From NCBI RefSeq assembly GCF_029168945.1, contig NC_083606.1, forward strand, positions 19,308,041-19,372,040: a DNA stretch of 64,000 bases, given 5' to 3'. Numbering within the stretch: the stretch's first letter is position 1; the number at the start of each line of letters is the position of its first letter. Below the pieces are notes generated by a model that was not told where the DNA came from, did not search any database, and saw only the letters and a list, made by a program, of their open reading frames with translations. The position numbers and the translations under genes were made by a program. Below are positions 22,285 through 33,420 of the stretch, piece after piece. This stretch comes from Cannabis sativa (lineage: Eukaryota; Streptophyta; Magnoliopsida; Rosales; Cannabaceae).

Positions 22285-22380
22285 TTCTAGCAACTACAAT
22301 TTTATAGTTTTAATGCGGGTGAGATCACTTATTTTTGTTTTCACACATTCATCACGCGGAAAAGATCTTCTATCTTTCAG

Positions 22381-24471
22381 ATGAGCGACTTGTCGGATAG
22401 CCAACTGCTCGGCTCGGGAGGCCAAGCATTCGATGGCGACGATGACCAGGAGGAAGACAGTTTTCTCCCAACTTTGATTTCAGAAGAGGAGGTCGCACCA
22501 ATAGAGCTAGGCCCGATGTCTTTAGCAGACATCGAAAGAATGGTGCAGGAACTCGCCGAACCTGGGACCATCGACATTCAAGACAGCGAGTCTACGGTGT
22601 CGACCCGCGACTACCTTATTCACTTGAGGCATGCTCCTGACGTCGAGGTCGAGGAGATGGACGATGACTGGACGGCCCCAGCTCGCGAATCAGGCGAGGA
22701 TGAAGAAGAGGCGAAAGGGAGTGGGACAGACTCGGTCGACGACACCCAGCTGAACGAGCCTTTCGCGTGCGAAGATCTAATTTTGAGGGTTACCAAATCA
22801 GACTTTACTACCTTTACGAGGTTAAATCTGCTGCGACTTGCGTTTCAACGACCTAAACTGACCCAGAGGGCGCATCTCCCTTTTACCAACCCTGCGATTA
22901 TTCCCACAGAGGATGTGGTAGTCTCAATACCCATTCTCCGATGTGGGGTATTAGTCCCTTTCCATCCTTTCATCGCAGCCATTCTTAAACGGTACGATGT
23001 ATCACCTTTCCAACTAACTCCAAACAGTTATCGCACTGCCCTGGCCTTTTACGCAATGTATATGGAGTACGTTCATAGGGCTCCCTCGGTAGAAGAGTTC
23101 AGCTACTTCTATGATATAAAAAGCATAGGCCTTCATAACGGTTTCTACTGCTTTAGTAAATGAGCGACTTCTGAAATCAATGGAGTAGAAGGAATGGTGT
23201 CGAACATGGGGGACTAGAAATCAAAGTGGTTCTACGTCTTTAAAGTCCCTGGGATTAGAACTGACTTTAATCGCAGACCTAGTACGTCGCGTGTTTTCTA
23301 ACTTAGGCATTTTCTGAATTGCTTTGAGATCTCATGCTAACTCGCTCTTTCTTGTTTCTTGCAGATAGACCGGCTCGACCGGCACTTGACGCAACTCGCA
23401 GAGAAATAGCTGAAATCCTCGGGAGCCTTCTGGTACAAGATCGCGACTGGCGATTACTGTGTACAACTGCCAAGCTGCGAGAACACCAGCTGATTCCAGA
23501 GAACGCAAGTATTCAAAGAGAGCCAGTATACAAAGAACCGTCTGAGAGACAACAAGAGCGGATAGACAAACGCCTCTCCAAGCAAACTTCTCGATCAGTC
23601 TCAGGTAACTTATCTCATGTTATAAACTGATGCCTTGAATTTTATTTATACTTATCTTTTATTTATCCTCGCAGAGATGACTTTTTTGAAGTCCGCCCCC
23701 GTCCTTAAAATCAAGCCGAAAAGTGGAACAGCGACGACATCGCCCGTTATCGCCCAGAAGAGGAAGAGCGATGTTGTAGCTACTCTTGCCGCATATTCCT
23801 CCAAGAAGCTGGCTAAGACCACGCAGGACAGGGGGAAGAAGGTCATGATCGAGCCAACTGTCCGAGCCCGCGATTTTCTGGCTATGCAGGAGAAGTTCGT
23901 GGGCGAGGAGTTCATGTCCAAGGCGGAGAAGATCCCTTCTGAGGAGCTTGTTCCGCGTTCTGTAGAGTTGGCGTCGCAGTCGATGACTCTGTTTATGAAG
24001 GCTGTTGCCGCTGGTTCTAAGGAGGTTGACTCGCTGAAGAGGCACAATGCTCAGCTCTAGGAGAACATGAAGAGACTGAAGCAAGAGGCGGCTAGAAAGG
24101 ACAAAGAGCTCGAAGACCTTCGCAAGTCTAAGGAGCAGGCTGAGCTCGAGGCTAAAAACTCTCAGGCGAAGATCGAGGAGATGGCTCGCGACTTGGAGGT
24201 TGAGAAGGAGAATGGGAAGAAACAGTATGATCAGGCTGTTTCTGATTATATTTACACTACTCTTTCTAAAATCCCAGACTTCGACTTCTCTATCCTCGGA
24301 GCAGAGGCCGCTGAGATGGCCGAGGCTTTTCGCGCCATGTCGCCCACTCAAACTCAAGGTGGTGGAGGGAATCTCCCTGAAGAGGCCGAGGGCGCGGATG
24401 CTGAGGAAGTCGAGAACGAGGCCGTTAGCAAAGTCGCGGATGAGACTGCTCCTGTTGCTCCAGATGCTTGA
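22381..24471 (+). pseudogene. extra antisense gene of the gypsy element (plant gypsy-type transposon protein, PF04195-like), spliced
   Basis: Modelled exons 22381-23281, 23365-23604 and 23675-24471 (1938 nt, 646 codons). The introns have gt...ag ends and matching phases, and frame is held across all three exons. Residues 1-130 are acidic and low in complexity. Residues about 180-260 (VPFHPFIAAILKRYDVSPFQ, then LTPNSYRTALAFY) match from memory the plant putative gypsy-type transposon domain. The third exon encodes a basic stretch, then a charged coiled coil (about 24067-24230) and an acidic tail ending PVAPDA. Three in-frame stops interrupt it: TGA 23161, TAG near 23212 and TAG 24058. Each could come from a Trp or Gln codon by one transition. 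It is antisense to gag-pol with its own putative promoter. Extra genes in sense or antisense are known in Tat-type elements; their function is not established. Confidence 0.72.
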
Positions 24472-24870
24472 CTTTTATCTTCTATGTTAAAACTGTTATG
24501 CTTTTTAATTTTACTTGTTTAGTTTTTATGCGGTACAGGGGTACTCGCGCTTTGTACTTAGACAAATTTGCTTTTTACTTTGGACAAATTTATATCCTCG
24601 CGGGGATAATTATCCTTTAACATTTTCGCAGTACACGGGTACTCGCGTTTTTAATATATATATGCGACTTTAATTACAGTTTGGTGTAATAAGTAGTAAT
24701 ATCTACAAGTCTTTGACAAAAATTTGAAAATTTAACAAACATGAGGCATTTCCTTTATAAAATCAATAGTACATTCTGGCATATATACCCCCCCATACTT
24801 AGGATTTTTTTTTTTATGAAAAATATCTAAGTATAAGTACAAGAGCAAACATAGTTTAATAATGCGAGTA
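24472..24870. other. convergent 3' region between the antisense gene and integrase
   Basis: Holds two related copies of a GTAC.GGGTACTCGCG word (about 24531-24549 and 24628-24646) and a small stem tatcc-tcgc-gggata near 24592-24607. Transcripts from both strands would end here. There is also a T/A-rich run near 24805-24815. No coding frame. Confidence 0.55.
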
Positions 24871-25773
24871 CTATTGATAATATAACTTTAAACTCTCGCC
24901 ATTCCAAGCTCGAGGAATCGCAGTACCATCCAGTGCTGCGAGTCGGTATGTGGCATCACCAATTTTTTTCGCGATGAGATATGGTCCTTCCCAATTATCC
25001 CCAAAGACCCCATGTGATGGGTTTTTGGTATTTGGCATTATCCTTCTAAGGACCAAGTCTCCTGCTCGCAGGACCTTTACTTTCACCTTGGAGTTAAAGT
25101 ATCTTGTAGTTCGTTGCTGGTAAGCTGCATTTTTTAAGTGCGCTTGATCACGCTTTTCCTCAAGAAGATCAAGACAGAATAGTTGTTTCTCGTCATTCTG
25201 CGAGATGTTGAAAACATCTCTGCGTAAGGAACCTGCCCCGATCTCAACTGGCAACATGGCCTCGCACCCGTAAGAAAGTGAGAAGGGTGTTTCACCAGTT
25301 GTAGATCGAGGAGTTGTATTATAAGACCATAGGACTTGCGGTAACTCGTCTGGCCAAGCCCCTTTGCGATCTTCTAATTTCCCTTTAATAGTGTGTTTGA
25401 TTATTTTGTTAACAGCTTCAGTCTGTCCATTGCTTTGCGGGTAAGCAACCGCGGAGAATGCCTTTTTGATTCCCAAATCGTCGCATAGTTGTCGCATCTC
25501 TTTGCAATCAAACTGTCTTCCATTGTCTGAGATGAGTTTGTATGGAATGCCAAAGCGACAAATGATGGAGGTATAGACAAACTCACGCAATTTTGTTGCT
25601 GTGATGGTTGCGAGTGCTTTGGCTTCGGCCCACTTCGTGAAGTGATCTACTGCGACTACCGCATATTTGACTCCACCTTTCCCTTTAGGTAACTCGCCGA
25701 TTAAGTCAATCCCCCATATTGCAAAGGGCCACGGACTTGTGATAGAATGGAGGTTACTTGGAGGTTGGTGGGT
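24871..25773 (-). pseudogene. gypsy integrase, catalytic and C-terminal part
   Basis: After an in-frame stop at 25774 the frame continues and is open to 24871. The catalytic core shows D in WGIDLIGELP, D in LISDNGRQFD and E in SNGQTEAVNK, so the DDE triad is present. The C-terminal part has a tail with NWEGPYLIAKKIG and ends LKLYYQ. It acts, in an intact copy, by joining cDNA into chromosomal DNA in the nucleus. It is the last piece of a frame starting at 30870. Confidence 0.88.
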
Positions 25774-26931
25774 TTATGTGGCTATTCGCTGGCACCTGTC
25801 ACACTTCTTCGCAAATGCGAGAGCATCTTGTCGTAAGGTTGGCCAGTAATACCCTTGCCGCATGATTTTCAATGCAAGGGAGTTACCTTCGGTATGATTG
25901 CCACAAATCCCCTCGTGTACCTCGCGAAGTATATAACCACAATCCTCCCCGCTAATGCATTTGAGAAGAGGTTGACTAAAACTTCTGCAATACAACCTTT
26001 GGTCATATATTACATAACGGGCTGCTCGCTGTCGCAACTTTCTTGCTTCTATTTTGTCATTGGGCAAGAGCCCTTTTTCCAAATATGCGACGATAGGAGT
26101 CATCCAGGTGATCTCCTGAACAATATCTATTTCCATGATCACTTCTTGATTTATAGTTGGGTGAGCCAATACGTCTACCGGAATCACATCGAGCAATTCG
26201 GCTTCTCTAGTTGAGGCCAAACGGGCCAGTGCGTCTGCGTGTGAATTTTGAGCACGCGGTACTCGAGACACGACTACTTTTTTGAACTTCTGAATTATTT
26301 CGCAGACAATGGCTAAATATTTAACCAATTTCTCGCCTCTTGCCAGATATTCTCCATTCACCTAGCATACCACGATTTGGGAGTCGCTAAAAGCCTGAAG
26401 ATACTCGACTTTCATCTCGAGAGCGAGTTTCAATCCTGCGATTAATGCTTCATACTCGGCTTCATTGTTAGATGCAGAAAATTCAAAACATAAAGCAGTG
26501 TGTACCTTAAAATTATTGGGACTGATTAACAAGATCCCACTAACAGAGCCTTCGCTATTTGAGGCTCCATCAATGTACAACGTCCACGTCTCTCTGTTCG
26601 CTATAGCAATGTCGCTTCTATCTTCTATGAGTGCTACCTCGGTGCTGGGAAATTCAAGTATAAAATCTGCCAAGGCTTGCCCCTTGATCGCAGTTCTTGG
26701 TTTATACTTGATGTTGAACTGACTCAACTCCATCGCCCATTTCAACAATCTCCCCGATGCTTCTGGTTTTGCCAGAACTTTTCTTAAGGGGTAGTTCGTC
26801 AAAACTTCAATACTGTGAGCCTGGAAATAAGGTCGTAATTTTCTTGATGATATTATCAAGGCAAATGCCAACTTCTCCAATTGGGGATAACGCGTCTCGG
26901 CCTCCAGTAATCGCTTACTGACATAGTACAC
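25774..26931 (-). pseudogene. gypsy RNase H regions and integrase HHCC domain
   Basis: The first part (YYVSKRLLEAETRYPQ) is the RNase H that follows RT, here joined to RT only through an in-frame stop at 26947. A second, archaeal-type RNase H follows: D in LYIDGASNSEG, E in NNEAEYEALI, D in AFSDSQIVV and D in NSHADALARLAS. A TAG near 26362 interrupts just after SDSQIVVC. The integrase zinc-binding segment (VHEGICGNH, then CDRCQ) ends the section. The double RNase H is typical of the Tat lineage. Catalytic acidic residues look intact. Confidence 0.86.
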
Positions 26932-26946
26932 CGGGTATTGATGTCC

Positions 26947-29010
26947 TTAGTCCTCGCGTATTAGTACCGAACTAATCGCATATTCCGACACGGCTAAATA
27001 GATGGATAGGACTTCACCGGTCAATGGCTTTGACAAGATCGGAGGTTGCCCTAAGTGTATTTTTAAAGTTTGAAAGGCCTGCTCGCACTTTTCGGTCCAA
27101 TGGAACTTTTTGTTGCCTTTCAAAATCTGAAAAAACTCCTTGCACTTATCAGAAGATCTGGATATAAAGCGGTTTAAAGCTGCGAATTTACCTGTGAGGC
27201 TTTGAACCTCCTTTGGCTTGGTTGGTGATGGAATTTCCACCAATGCCCTGATCTTCGCAGGATTGGCTTCTATTCCTCGCTGATTAACCATGAACCTAAG
27301 GAATTTCCCAGAGCCAACTCCAAAGACACATTTCAGAGGGTTTAACCGCATCTTATACCGTCGTAGTATATCAAACATGGTCTGTAAGTGGGCAATATGA
27401 TCCTTCGCATGTTGAGATTTTACGAGCATATCGTCAACATATACCTCCATGGTTTTTCCAATGAGATCTGCGAACATCATGTTCACTAGCCTTTGATAAG
27501 TCGCACCTGCGTTTATTAAACCAAAAGACATTAGTTTGTAACAGTACAGTCCCCGATCAGTAATGAACGAGGTATGCTCCTGGTCTGGTTCATACATCAG
27601 AATTTGATTATATCCCGAGTATGCGTCCATGAAACTCAAGAGTTCGTGACCTGCAGTGGCATCAACGAGCTGGTCAACGCTAGGAAGGGGAAAGCTGTCT
27701 TTGGGACAGGCTTTGTTTAGATTTGTAAAGTCAACACATGTGCGCCATGAACCATTAGGCTTAGGCACGAGTACGGCGTTCGCTAACCAGTTGGGGTAAA
27801 ACGACTCCCGTATAAAGCCGCAGGCAAGGAGGCGGTCGACTTCTTCTTTTAGAGCTTGGTACCTTGCGGGGTCCATTTTGCGGCGCTTTTGTCGGACACC
27901 TCGGACCTCGGGGTCAATGTTCAAGCGATGACACATGACTTGCGGAGATATCCCGACCATATCTGACTTTTTCCAAGCAAAAACATCAAGATTTTGCTTT
28001 AAAAAGGTCGTTAATTGTTCTCGCAGCTGAAAATTTAATTTAGAACCAATTTTTAAAACTTTATTATTATCTACAGGATCTATAGGTACCTCAATTGTGT
28101 CTTCCGCGGCTTGGGCTGCGGCGGTGTGATCGAGGATTCTTGGATCCAAGTCTGGTTCATCTATGTGCGGCACCTCTTCGATTCTGAGGACCTCCTGGCG
28201 AGGAGGTGGTGCCTCCAAAAGGTAGATAACATTTACCGTCCTTTTCTCTGCGAGTTTAACCGTTGCGTTGTAGCATTCCCGCGATTCTGATTGGACTCCC
28301 CGCACAGAACCTACTCCAGCGGGAGTCGGGAACTTCATTGTCAGATGATAGATCGAGGTTATGATCTTCATCTCCTTCAGGATCGGTCGACCAATTACAG
28401 CGTTATACGCTGAGTACTGGTCGATTACTGCGAAATCTGCCATTGACTTCGCTATCACTGGGCCAGTTCCCAAAGTGATTGGGAGTTTGATCATTCCTTT
28501 TATTGTTATGACGTCGCCTGTAAATCCATAGATGCTCGACGTCACAGGTCGCAGGTCCTTCTCCTGCAACCCCATTTGTTTGAATGCTTGAAAATTCAGT
28601 AGATTCACTGAACTCCCATTATGGACAAGTATGCGATGGACATTATCTCCGCCAATATTGGCGACTATAACTAGTGCATCGGAATGCGGATGATGGACCC
28701 ATCTCGCATCACTCTCCATAAAGGTGATGTCGTCGCATTCCTTCTTAAACAGCTTCTCGGGCCGCTCACTAAGATTATTCACATTGGTAAGCGGCTTCTC
28801 CTTGGCTTCTCTGGCATATCGCTCTTGTGACTTGCGAGAGTCCCCTGCGATATGAGGTCCCCCAATAATAGTTAGGATGTTGCGAGGTGTTCTGGAGCCA
28901 CTCGCGTTCTGGTTTTCTCCTTTGTCATCCGCTTGGGGACGACTTTCCTCGCTCTTCTTATACTTGTCGAATTCCCCTCTCCGGATTAGCTCCTCGATTT
29001 CATCCTGCAA
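26947..29010 (-). pseudogene. gypsy protease and reverse transcriptase
   Basis: An open stretch of 687 codons. The protease site reads ILVHNGSSVNLL (about residue 746 of the polyprotein) where the family has D-N-G-S, so the catalytic Asp is His. RT follows with LVPKPNGSWRTCVDFTNLNK, a MDAYSGYNQI block, FGLINAGATYQRLVN and the catalytic YVDDMLVKS (about 27440). It ends at a TAA at 26947 in the RED.GHQYP context. RT copies the genomic RNA in cytoplasmic particles. RT motifs are complete, but the protease substitution should block maturation. Confidence 0.9.
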
Positions 29011-30870
29011 GACCCAACATTCTAAGGTAGTGTGACCAATATCCTTGTGGTACTTACAGAATTTTTTAGGGTCTCTCTTGTCGCGATTTCCCCTGATGGG
29101 GGGCGGCTTCTTGAAGACTCTGTTTCTTTCCTCGATTGCGTAGATATGGTCTCAGGGGACTGCCAGTTCAGTATAGTTGACGAAACGAGGTCCACCTTTC
29201 CTTTTCGGCGAGGATTCCTTCTTTGGAGGAGACTTGGCCAACTTCGGACTTCGCAGTCTCCGCGGGCTGCGTCTTCTTGGGCTTCGGCCCCTGGAGTTCT
29301 TCCCTCGGGGACTGCGAGATTGTGAACGCGGTATAGGTTACCGGCGTTGGTCCTTTCCCTTCTCTAACTCCGCTAAAGAATTCTCGATTCTCTTGTGGGG
29401 TTCAGCCATGGCGAAGAATTCAACTAAGGATTCGGGCCTTCGAGCTTGTAACTCCTTCCAAAAGTCGGTCCTCGGCAAGATACCTGTTATCAGCATGCAA
29501 ACAAGTGAAGACTCGGAAGCCTTCTCGACCTTTGTTACTTCTGCATTAAAGCGTTTAAAATAGTCTTGTAAAGACTCACCAGGTTCTTGTTTGATGTTGG
29601 CCAAAGTCGTATAAGGTGGCCTATACGTCATTGTGGCCTAGAAATGTGTGAGGAATAAGTCGACGAAGGTTTCCCACGTCGATATCGACGCCTCAGGTAA
29701 TCGGGTAAACCAATCATGGGCATTTTCCTCGAGTGTTGCCGCAAGAATGCGGCACTTTGCGAGCTGTGGTACATGATCCACTTCCATTATAGTATTAAAT
29801 TTTTCAAGATAATCTATCGGGTTAGAAGTACCTTTATATTTGAGGGATTCGGATAGACGAAACCCCTTTGGAAGTTGAGCCTGTCGCACTTCTGTAGTGA
29901 AGGGTGAGGTACCATGCAACTTGTATATGGGCTTCCGTTGCTGCTCGAGCATTTTCAAAGCCTGCAGAAGCATGCTTTGGTCAATCCTTCCAGTCGCAGG
30001 AGCCGGGGCTGCTACGACTGCGGGACTCGCCACTACTGCGGCGAGATTTGCTGGGACATTGATCCCAGTGGTCGCGATCGGCGCGGTAGGCGGGTTATTA
30101 TAAGTGTTGGCACCCTGATCGTCCGCATGGGGATCACGGAGTGTCTCAGTATTACGTGGGACGGGAGAGCGTGCCCTAAAAACTGCGTTGAGGTGATCAC
30201 GCAGATCACCTCGATGTACCTGGTAATGTCCTCCCTGTTGCGTCTGTACAGAGACGGACCTTGTGTACCTGCTTGGAGTGCGACCATGCGATGACGAAGA
30301 GGCTGATTCTGCGTCGTTGTCTCTTGATGGTCGACTGCGAGGATTACGCCGTTCAGGGTCTTCATCAACTTGTGTGCTTTGGTTTGGATACCTTGCGGAT
30401 TAATCCCTCGATGTTGGATGGTTCAGGTCCAAGCCTTCAGGGTTGGTTCTCCGTTGCCTGCGTACACGGTTAGTATGACGTCTAGAAGTCGTTACCTGAG
30501 GGTTATCGGTGCGAATATTAGGAACTCAAGGAGGGCGTCGGGCTCAGTTTTGTCCATCTACTTCGGCCTGTAGCGCGCGCAGTTGATCCTGAATCGCAGC
30601 ATATTAATCAGTGGTGAGGTGGATCATTCCTTCGGACACCACTGCCGGAGTGATAGGGGGAAAATGCATGGTTGCTGGTGGCGTGGATGTGTCCCCGACT
30701 TGAGGGTCAGTCGTTTCTTGGAATAGGTTGAGAGGTCTGATATTGCTTCTCCCTACTCCGCCGTTAATGACGTCCACAGGTGGCACTCCAGCTCCAGATA
30801 ATGGTACGTTCATCATCCCAATGTTGATGGACCCGTTGTTAGCTCCTCCGTTGACGTGATTTTCAGCCAT
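29011..30870 (-). pseudogene. gypsy gag, same frame as pol, with several stops
   Basis: The ATG at 30870 lies 59 nt downstream of the PBS on the minus strand and opens MAENHVNGGANNG. The frame runs on without a shift into pol, but contains stops at 30604, three more before 30033, then near 29638, 29338 and about 29155. The retrotransposon gag core lies at about 29900-29400 (HDWFTRLPEASISTWETF, then PGESLQDYFKRFNAEV). A basic RS/RSP-rich linker (about 29190-29330) and a zinc-knuckle-like [15 protein letters not shown] (about 29018-29065) follow. Gag forms the particle and binds RNA. The start was chosen because it is the first ATG after the PBS and in frame with pol. Confidence 0.8.
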
Positions 30871-30910
30871 GATGATATTTTTCTTTGAAATGAATGAAAT
30901 CTTAGTCGAT

Positions 30911-30928
30911 TCCCACAGACGGCGCCAA
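30911..30928 (-). promoter_or_regulatory. primer binding site of the gypsy element
   Basis: The minus strand reads TTGGCGCCGTCTGTGGGA directly after the 5' LTR, the usual TGGCGCC-type tRNA primer site of plant gypsy elements. Confidence 0.8.
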
Positions 30929-30929
30929 A

Positions 30930-31794
30930 TGTTGTCGAGTGAATTTCGCAACACCAAATTATATTGTTTGATTAATATCAAGGAGAATTTTATGTGAAAA
31001 GACAAGTGCGAGTATTCAACCTAGAATGGCGAGTACTCGACTGGGAATGGGAAAACAATCAACGAAAGCTGGAAAATAACAATACGACAGAGAATTATAG
31101 TGGTTCAGTCAGATTATGATATGCTTAGTCCACTGTAGCAAGGGATTCGTAGGTGCCATTTCATGGTGGATCACCTCTTTATATACAAAGCAGGTGTCCA
31201 ATCGGTTACACAAGGATTACATTTATTGTTAATCCATTATTTACATATTGAATTCTAATAATTAAACCCAAGCAACGTTAACATTAATAAATGAACGACA
31301 GTTATCAAGTCCATCAACGTATGCGTCCTCCACATCTACGAGTTGACTGTTCATGTTCCGTTGTTGAGCTCGCAGGGTCATCAGTACGTTTGGAACGTCT
31401 GCACCCTTAGGTAATTGCCTCTTGTAAACATCGCATGTTGAGCTGGTAGAACCTAGACATGCGAATCTATATCGGCTTGTCAGGGCTATTGGGTCGTTGA
31501 GACCAAATCGCATCATAAAGAGTTGGTCTCTATGCTTTCGCATAAGTATAGAGGGGATATTTTTATATGTCCTGACACATGCGAGTTGGGTCTTCCCTGC
31601 ATAATGCAAATTATGGTTATGTGATCCGACTTAAGTCATACTCGCAATATCTCGCTGGCTTTATCCTGGGCAAGGTTTAAACTTCGAGAAGTCTCTCACG
31701 GACATTTCAACTTTCATTGGAAACCTGAATACATGTGTCCTTTAAATAGGAGTCTGGTCTCAAGTTTCTAGGTGAGAGAAATCTCACTATAACA
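30930..31794 (-). repeat. 5' LTR of the gypsy element
   Basis: Same length (865 bp) as the 3' LTR. By eye about 21 substitutions and no indel separate them, roughly 97-98% identity. Most changes in this copy read as C to T or G to A. Confidence 0.92.
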
Positions 31795-32737
31795 CGAAGA
31801 GAATTCCCTGCCCAAAAATTGCGTACTCAGGTCGTGGCTTGCTACTTTAAAAATTCATAGGCCCTTGTGGATCTTGCAAACACGGGCCAAAAAATGCATT
31901 AGCCAATGTCGCGGCCCACTAAGGTGGTTAGGAACTTATGAGGGTTTCTAAACCCTAATTTTCGAAGGAAAAGGGGGAGCTTTTGAATTTTGAGACTTGT
32001 GGGATACAAAATTAGAAGAAGAAACCGACTTGAGAGACTACGACCATTGTTTATCAATGAGTTGTTTATCTTCTATTAATTTTATGTTCCTATTTAATTT
32101 AATTCAATTCAATTGTTCACTGTGACAATGAATAGCTAAACTTCTAATTAGAGTGTTAATGTATATTTGTTTGATATTTCTCTTTGGTTTTAATGTAGTT
32201 TTAGTTATTCCCCAATTTCTTATGTGCATCTATTTCATTTATGTTTATGGCTTTGATCACCAATTATTTGTTTATGATTTCAATACAAAATCTGAAAGGT
32301 GAGTATTAATTATGCCATAGTGAAAAAGACATAAATTTTAATATTTGACGAAAGTACCTGTATGGTTTGTGTAGCAATTAAGATTTCTATATAATTCAGA
32401 TTCTATATAACCTAATAATATTAGAATATATAATGAAGTAGTTAATCTTTTATCACATGAAATTAGAATAAGGAATTAAAATTGTATTAGGCAATAAAAA
32501 ATTGATACAATTGAAATTAATTGCCCTAAACTTTTATCAATGTTATTTTCTTATTCTTTTATTGTTTTTAATTTAGTTTTAATTTCACATCTTAAAAAAA
32601 TTTATTTTCATCATATCGAACTAATAATTTAATTATTTAGTACTTAACAACAGTCATTAAGTTTGACCTCACTTGCATAAGTATATTACTTGTAGCAATA
32701 TGTGTACTTGCGTACTTAAAAATTCATAACAAGTTTA
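31795..32737 (+). other. possible degenerate LTR of an Athila-like element
   Basis: AT-rich sequence ending cttaaaaattcataaca right before a PBS-like site. No second LTR copy is in the window, so LTR identity is only inferred. The left part may continue at 20160-20272, on the other side of the gypsy insertion. Confidence 0.3.
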
Positions 32738-33420
32738 TGACACCATTGCTAGGGAGGCTAATTACAACATGATATTTGAGTTCTTCACAAATTTTTTATT
32801 CTAAAATTAAAAAAGATGACATTTATATGAGAGGTGTGTGGGTGCCTTTGGGTATTGACCAGATAGATCGTCAATTCAATCTTTATGAAGTTCCTCAAGT
32901 TAGGGATCAAACATTGAACTTAATTCAGTCCAAAAAGTGTTAATGATGATAAGGTGGCTTAAACTTTAAGCATGGAGGGAGCTCAGTTTTCAACTACAAA
33001 TAATGACCAAAAGTACTTGTCTAGATGGAAATTAAACTTGATTGCTCGAGCTTAGGTTTGTTTTGTTAATGCTGACTTATTATTAACTTCTCATCTTTCC
33101 ACAATTGATCACGAGAGGTGCTTGGTAGCTTATGCCATCATGAAGAATCTGAACTTCGATATATGTCTACTCATTTTTGACAATTTCAAACTTATAGCTC
33201 AATTCAAAACCACTCTCATTACTGCCTTGTGTTCTAAGAATGGAGTTTGACCAATGGAGGGTGATATGGTTCGCAAACTGATGGGCATGATTACCCAAAA
33301 GTACTTTTATGATTTTCTACAACCTTCTCTCACTTTTCAAGATGAGACATGTAAGCATCGTAAGGCACATGAACCTGAAGACGGTGAATGTGACAGTCAG
33401 TAGTCCTGTGATCCGTAAGG
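32738..33420 (+). pseudogene. Athila-like PBS and plant-transposon-protein (PF20167-like) fragment
   Basis: tgacaccattgctagggagg (32738-32757) resembles the TGGCGCCGTTGCCGGGGA primer site of Athila-type elements with several changes. After about 70 bp a decayed frame reads RGVWVPLGIDQIDRQFNLYE (about 32830). Further on it reads HLSTIDHERCLVAYAIMKN and FKTTLITALCSKNGV (about 33090-33250). The latter resembles, from memory, the plant transposon protein domain with its TH.s.i..er..l.yai...G pattern. Several stops; no gag or pol motif beside it. Alternative: another retroelement accessory gene. Confidence 0.45.

Larger units (their letters stand above)
21609..22380 (+). other. predicted 5'UTR intron of the antisense gene
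   Basis: Donor ctaaag|gttagt at 21608/21609 and acceptor ctatctttcag at 22380 abut the ATG at 22381. The 772-bp intron holds three hairpins (listed separately). Inferred from splice consensus only. Confidence 0.55.
20273..31794 (-). mobile_element. complete Ty3/gypsy (Tat-type) LTR retrotransposon, 11.5 kb
   Basis: Two 865-bp LTRs (20273-21137 and 30930-31794) are flanked by the same 5 bp, cgaag (20268-20272 and 31795-31799). On the minus strand the order is 5' LTR, PBS, gag, protease, RT, RNase H, archaeal-type RNase H, integrase, a non-pol segment, PPT and 3' LTR. An extra gene lies on the opposite strand between integrase and the 3' LTR. Integrase downstream of RT defines Ty3/gypsy. Two RNase H regions plus an extra gene before the 3' LTR point to the Tat lineage. 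By eye the LTRs differ at about 21 of 865 sites, so insertion is fairly recent. All frames carry stops, so it is not autonomous. Confidence 0.92.

Noticed and set aside
22377..24357. Minus-strand ORFs of up to 232 codons opposite the antisense gypsy gene
   Set aside because: Mirror frames of the acidic and coiled-coil coding exons; no family motif, and splicing supports the plus strand.
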